Positions 6,562 to 9,193 of a stretch of DNA of 9,193 bases are shown in pieces. The stretch is from an uncultured Synergistales bacterium (GTDB lineage: Bacteria; Synergistota; Synergistia; Synergistales; Aminobacteriaceae). The DNA lies in the NCBI GenBank assembly GCA_905234205.1, contig CAJOGG010000120.1:1-9193 (forward strand), read 5' to 3'. The position numbers were made by a program, and so were the translations under genes. How positions within the stretch are numbered: position 1 is the stretch's first letter; each line of letters begins with the position of its first letter. The notes beneath the pieces are model-generated. The model did not search any database, was not told the DNA's origin, and saw only the letters and a program-made list of their open reading frames with translations.

Positions 6562-8892
6562 TTAGTGTCTTCTCTTCAGCAGCAACACAGTCAATAGCAT
6601 TCCTACAAAACTCAAGCCGACGTTACAGCCGCCACCGGAACTACCTACTACATTACTTGAGGTCTCTTCGTTGGCTTCAGGTTCATCATCAATTACGTTT
6701 GTTGGTTCAGGTTCATCATCTTCAGGATTTGTAGAGCTAAGTCTGATTTTGATGCTACCAGTTATATTTCCGTCAGTATAGACAAAATCGTAATAGCCTT
6801 TCGGAATTGAGCCTAAATTCTCTTCGTCATACTTCAAGTCCTTGACATCAAGATAAATCATTCCGTCTGTAGGTTTCTCAATGAACGGACCATAGACAGG
6901 AAACTCCAAACCGTTATCAGCACGCCAAAATTCATCGGGTTCATAGCCCTCCGTAAATAGCGGAGAGTAATCAAAGCTTTCTCTAGTGCGTAAACCCGTG
7001 GGATAAGTCGTATCTTGTGAAGCCTGGTAGGTCACAACAAATTCGCGTTCTTCAGTCCTGTTCACAAGCCAGAATTTTATCTCCGTATCATCAGCAACAG
7101 GCGCGCTCATGTCGTCAGACGCTGGAAGAAGCAAGACTCTTTCTTCAATCGGTTCATCTGGTATATCATAATTTACTCTGTCTGCGTCAAATGCGTCAAC
7201 ATAATCTTTCAGAGCAAGCCCAAGAATAGTTTTCTCTTCTTCAGCAAGTTCTTCATCGTCAACTTCATCGAGTACAAATGCTTTTATGCAAACGTTCATA
7301 GGTATATGCATGGTGCGTCCTTTTTCGTTCGTACCAACAAAGAAAATTCCATCGAGCCATTCACTTCCATCTTCAGACAGCCAGCTTTCCCCATCATGAA
7401 CAGTCGCAAAATCCGAGAAATGTTCAACTTTTGTCTCAACAGCTATGGGCAAGTTACTATAATCGTTTGTGAATTTGATAACTACCGCAAAATAATTTCC
7501 TTTCGTCAGTGAAACATTAGAGTCAAGGTTTGCAGTGTGATAGCCCGCATAAGGATAGGAACCTGAACCTGAAGCGATTTTCTTTGCCGAGCTATCATAA
7601 GGAGACGCTACAGGTTTCTCGCTCATTTCGTAGATTTCCCATTCGCAAGTTGCGTTATTATCGGTGGTATAGAATGAAATGCTCTCGAGTTTTTCACCGT
7701 CGGATTTCACACGGAACACGTTGGCCGCCCACAAGGTCTTTGAGCCAAAATTTCCTGCAAAATCGCACCAGCCTAAAGGGGTATGATCATAAACTTTGAG
7801 CGTGTCAGGAAGTTCTTCAACTACGTATGCGACTCCGTAATGTATGTATTGCTCATAAGACATCCAGAAATAGCCGCCGTCTGCCCATTCGTCGCCCCAG
7901 TTGTTACGCACAAGCCAAGCACCATTATTTTCGGGCCTATCGTTCTCGTTGAAGTTTTCGCGTGAAAAATTATCGTCCCAGCCTACAACAACTACAGCAT
8001 GATTAGGTACTTTACTGTCTTTCTCTGAATAATAAAAAGCGTTTGTTGTTTCGTTGAGTGTCTCGCCTCCCAGTGAGTGATAACATATTTCGAGTGCTCC
8101 ATGTTCCATGATAAGGCGTTTTGTGTAATCAGTATCTATATAAACACTTTTATCATCTTTGACATCATAGGAGTCTTCTCTGTCCTTGATACCAATCTCC
8201 GGAACAGGTGCTGAATAAATTGCATCAGTCAATCTTAATTTCGCAGACGCATATTGTGAAGGTGGCACATCGTCACTTGGAAGCAACCATTTTCCAGAAC
8301 GTATATAGGCTAAATTATTTAGTTCATGGTATGAAGGCAGCGATCCTAATTTATAAAGTGCCGTCCATTCGTCTTTTGTATAACCGGCATCGTTTGAGAG
8401 TGCTTCAAATGATAAGTATGGTAATTCAGTCTCAAGTACAGGCCCATCAAGACGAGCAAGATAGGCAACACTTAAATCTGGGAAACCGCCTTCAATGCTT
8501 CTATAGTCAGTCTCGCCGCGTGAGTAATCACTCGTAAATTCTCTGCTCATGTCAGGCTCATTGTAACAGAACCAAGCCATGTGTAACTCTGATAAATCAA
8601 GAGATTCGCCAAGTCCCTGGGTCAGATAATTGCTTTCTACAGAGGACATTGCCGCAAACGCCCAACATGTTCCCCACATTTCTTGATTTCGAATTGGAGA
8701 TACTCTATTAAGATCGCGAAGATCATATGATACAGGTAGAGTTTCTGACGTTGAGATTAAAACGGGTGGATTATTTCTTAGGCGTTGAAGATCAAAATTT
8801 GTTTTGAGCGCGTAAACTGGTGAAGAGATTAGAATAACAACAAGCACAATGAAAAATTTGTAACAGTTGATGCAAGTTTTAAGATTGAACAT
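6562..8892 (-). CDS. Secreted C1A (papain-like) cysteine protease with lectin-like domain and SYNERG-CTERM
   Basis: This 776-residue protease starts at the ATG ending at 8892, with GAAAGGGG 10 nt upstream. Residues 1-28 are a signal peptide (cut after VYA), and a very short pro-region follows. The papain-type domain spans about 52-360. The oxyanion Gln70 and nucleophile Cys76 lie in RNQEMWGTCWAFA, His298 in PNHAVVVVGWDD, and Asn330 in LVRNNWGDEW, so the catalytic set is complete. A lectin-like domain of the kind often fused to bacterial C1 peptidases covers about 385-540 (NVFRVKSDGEKLESISFYTT). Residues 545-720 are acidic, partly strand-rich and unrecognised. An acidic Asp/Glu/Pro linker (about 724-745) leads to the SYNERG-CTERM at 748-776. 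It probably degrades proteins outside the cell while held at the surface. Its products could feed amino-acid uptake, including the neighbouring PutP-type carrier (inference). It converges on that gene and appears to be transcribed alone. Confidence 0.93.
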   Translation of the reverse strand: MFNLKTCINCYKFFIVLVVILISSPVYALKTNFDLQRLRNNPPVLISTSETLPVSYDLRDLNRVSPIRNQEMWGTCWAFAAMSSVESNYLTQGLGESLDLSELHMAWFCYNEPDMSREFTSDYSRGETDYRSIEGGFPDLSVAYLARLDGPVLETELPYLSFEALSNDAGYTKDEWTALYKLGSLPSYHELNNLAYIRSGKWLLPSDDVPPSQYASAKLRLTDAIYSAPVPEIGIKDREDSYDVKDDKSVYIDTDYTKRLIMEHGALEICYHSLGGETLNETTNAFYYSEKDSKVPNHAVVVVGWDDNFSRENFNENDRPENNGAWLVRNNWGDEWADGGYFWMSYEQYIHYGVAYVVEELPDTLKVYDHTPLGWCDFAGNFGSKTLWAANVFRVKSDGEKLESISFYTTDNNATCEWEIYEMSEKPVASPYDSSAKKIASGSGSYPYAGYHTANLDSNVSLTKGNYFAVVIKFTNDYSNLPIAVETKVEHFSDFATVHDGESWLSEDGSEWLDGIFFVGTNEKGRTMHIPMNVCIKAFVLDEVDDEELAEEEKTILGLALKDYVDAFDADRVNYDIPDEPIEERVLLLPASDDMSAPVADDTEIKFWLVNRTEEREFVVTYQASQDTTYPTGLRTRESFDYSPLFTEGYEPDEFWRADNGLEFPVYGPFIEKPTDGMIYLDVKDLKYDEENLGSIPKGYYDFVYTDGNITGSIKIRLSSTNPEDDEPEPTNVIDDEPEANEETSSNVVGSSGGGCNVGLSFVGMLLTVLLLKRRH
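6565..6651 (-). other. SYNERG-CTERM sorting signal of the protease
   Basis: Residues 748-776 hold SSGGGC (751-756), a hydrophobic segment (about 757-772) and a basic end (KRRH). This three-part layout is the sorting signal described for Synergistota proteins. By analogy with other Gly-Cys C-terminal signals, the Cys is probably modified and the tail cut by an intramembrane protease. No candidate processing enzyme is encoded in this window. Confidence 0.88.
6676..6720 (-). repeat. Short direct repeat in the protease linker
   Basis: TTCAGGTTCATCATC occurs at 6676-6690 and 6706-6720, a 30-bp period. It encodes the repeated Asp-Asp-Glu-Pro-Glu motif of the acidic linker before the sorting signal. 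Confidence 0.8.
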
Positions 8893-8902
8893 CTATTAAA
8901 AT

Positions 8903-8910
8903 CCCCTTTC
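8903..8910 (-). promoter_or_regulatory. Ribosome binding site of the protease gene
   Basis: On the minus strand GAAAGGGG lies 10 nt before the ATG, fixing that start. The signal peptide follows directly from it. Confidence 0.75.
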
Positions 8911-8913
8911 ATA

Positions 8914-8929
8914 AGAATCTGCAGATTCT
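8914..8929. promoter_or_regulatory. Perfect 16-bp palindrome upstream of the protease gene
   Basis: AGAATCTG (8914-8921) is followed directly by its exact reverse complement CAGATTCT (8922-8929). It lies just upstream of the ribosome binding site and overlaps a possible minus-strand -10 (TAGAAT, 8925-8930). The site would suit a dimeric regulator. As an RNA hairpin it would have no loop, so a DNA operator is more likely than a structure. Confidence 0.5.
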
Positions 8930-8953
8930 ACAATAAAAAATCCCCCATCGTAA
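8925..8953 (-). promoter_or_regulatory. Weak promoter candidate for the protease gene
   Basis: On the minus strand TTACGA (8948-8953) is followed by a 17-bp spacer and TAGAAT (8925-8930). The -10 is good, but the -35 matches only three positions and lies inside the terminator hairpin. Transcription would begin inside the palindrome, leaving a leader of about 25 nt. Confidence 0.3.
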
Positions 8954-8963
8954 CGACAGGGGA
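8935..8963 (-). terminator. Minus-strand terminator of the gene at the right edge
   Basis: Read on the minus strand, TCCCCTGTCG pairs with CGATGGGGGA through ten pairs including two G-U wobbles, with a TTA loop, and runs into six T (A run 8935-8940). On the plus strand the two wobbles become mismatches, so it acts leftward. It shares the CCCCTGTC arm with the other terminators, which marks it as host sequence. Confidence 0.85.
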
Positions 8964-8978
8964 CTATGCTTCCAAAAT

Positions 8979-9193
8979 TTACGCAGTCTTCTCTAAGACT
9001 TGGACTTTCTCGCCGGTCTTCTCGCCGGTGCGGGCGTCCACCACGTCGAAGTAGTCGAACGCGCAGTTGAGCGTGTTGTAGAGGATGTTCGGGTTGCCGT
9101 AGAACATCTTCTGGAAGTTCAGGATCTGGAAGCCGAAGGCGCCGCGCATGGTGACGTTCAGGTCGAAGCCCTTCCAGCGGAACGTGTTGTTGA
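8979..9193 (-). CDS. SusC/RagA-type TonB-dependent receptor fragment, probably chimeric
   Basis: A minus-strand frame is open from the right edge to TAA at 8979 and gives 70 residues. It begins NNTFRWKGFDLNVTMRGAFG, then FQILNFQKMFYGNPNILYNT, and ends GEKVQVLEKTA. The first part closely resembles the late beta-barrel of SusC/RagA outer-membrane receptors of Bacteroidota (the F-x-W/Y-K-G-F-D-L and M-R-G-A-F-G-F/Y motifs followed by N-x-x-R/K-M-F/Y-Y). In that family about 60-150 more residues normally follow, including a Y-x-x-x-G-D/S-F/Y-x-K/R-L/I-D-N motif, which is absent here. All 61 codons from 9009 to 9191 end in G or C, against five of nine between 8982 and 9008. The N-terminal part lies outside the window. 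The reading frame may be an accidental fusion of a Bacteroidota fragment to a host gene tail, so treat the product as unreliable. Confidence 0.7.
   Translation of the reverse strand, partial: NNTFRWKGFDLNVTMRGAFGFQILNFQKMFYGNPNILYNTLNCAFDYFDVVDARTGEKTGEKVQVLEKTA

Noticed and set aside
8208..8537. 109-residue plus-strand reading frame
   Set aside because: It lies wholly antisense within the papain-like domain of the protease, has no ribosome binding site and gives a low-complexity peptide; it is a shadow frame. The same holds for the other short frames opposite real genes.
1..9193. tRNA, rRNA, CRISPR array, insertion sequence, phage or plasmid genes
   Set aside because: I read both strands for cloverleaf arms, regularly spaced repeats, transposase or integrase motifs and terminal inverted repeats, and found none.

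Overview
The window looks like a piece of a Synergistota (Synergistaceae) chromosome, probably from a gut or other anaerobic community. The best taxonomic marker is the C-terminus of the large minus-strand protease. It carries SSGGGC, then a hydrophobic stretch and a KRRH tail, which is the SYNERG-CTERM sorting signal known from that group. Hand counts of several gene lines give about 42-48% G+C. TTG and GTG starts are used, each with a clear AGGAG-type ribosome binding site except where a start overlaps the preceding gene.

Layout, left to right. (1) Positions 2-1297 hold the 3' part of an NhaC-type Na+/H+ antiporter gene whose start lies outside the window. It is followed after 21 bp by an exported PQQ-type beta-propeller protein (1319-2347) and a strong terminator. 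(2) A new transcription unit starts with an exported DUF362 protein (2478-3404). Its end overlaps the start of a two-repeat permease of the UPF0718/SO_0444 type (3397-4279), whose frame is broken near 4057. (3) An exported protein of unknown function (4369-4995) has its own likely promoter, and a PutP-type Na+/proline symporter follows (5059-6516). (4) Convergent to these on the minus strand is a 776-residue papain-family (C1A) protease with a lectin-like domain and the SYNERG-CTERM tail (6562-8892). A hairpin terminator separates the two directions. (5) The last ~215 bp (8979-9193, minus) encode a fragment of a SusC/RagA-type TonB-dependent outer-membrane protein, a Bacteroidota family. It is about 60% G+C, with G or C at every third codon position from 9009 to the edge, joined to an AT-richer tail and terminator that look like the host.

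The intact genes suggest a proteolytic, sodium-dependent lifestyle: an exported surface protease, a Na+-coupled proline importer and a Na+/H+ antiporter. This link is inference from co-location; the genes are not one operon. Three terminators share one sequence pattern (CCCCTGTC left arm). Two sequence problems stand out: the frame break in the permease, and the abrupt composition and taxonomic switch near position 9000, most simply explained as an assembly chimera, less likely as transfer. I see no tRNA, rRNA, CRISPR array, insertion sequence or phage gene. I also see no convincing multi-gene novel system. No gap between genes exceeds 100 bp.
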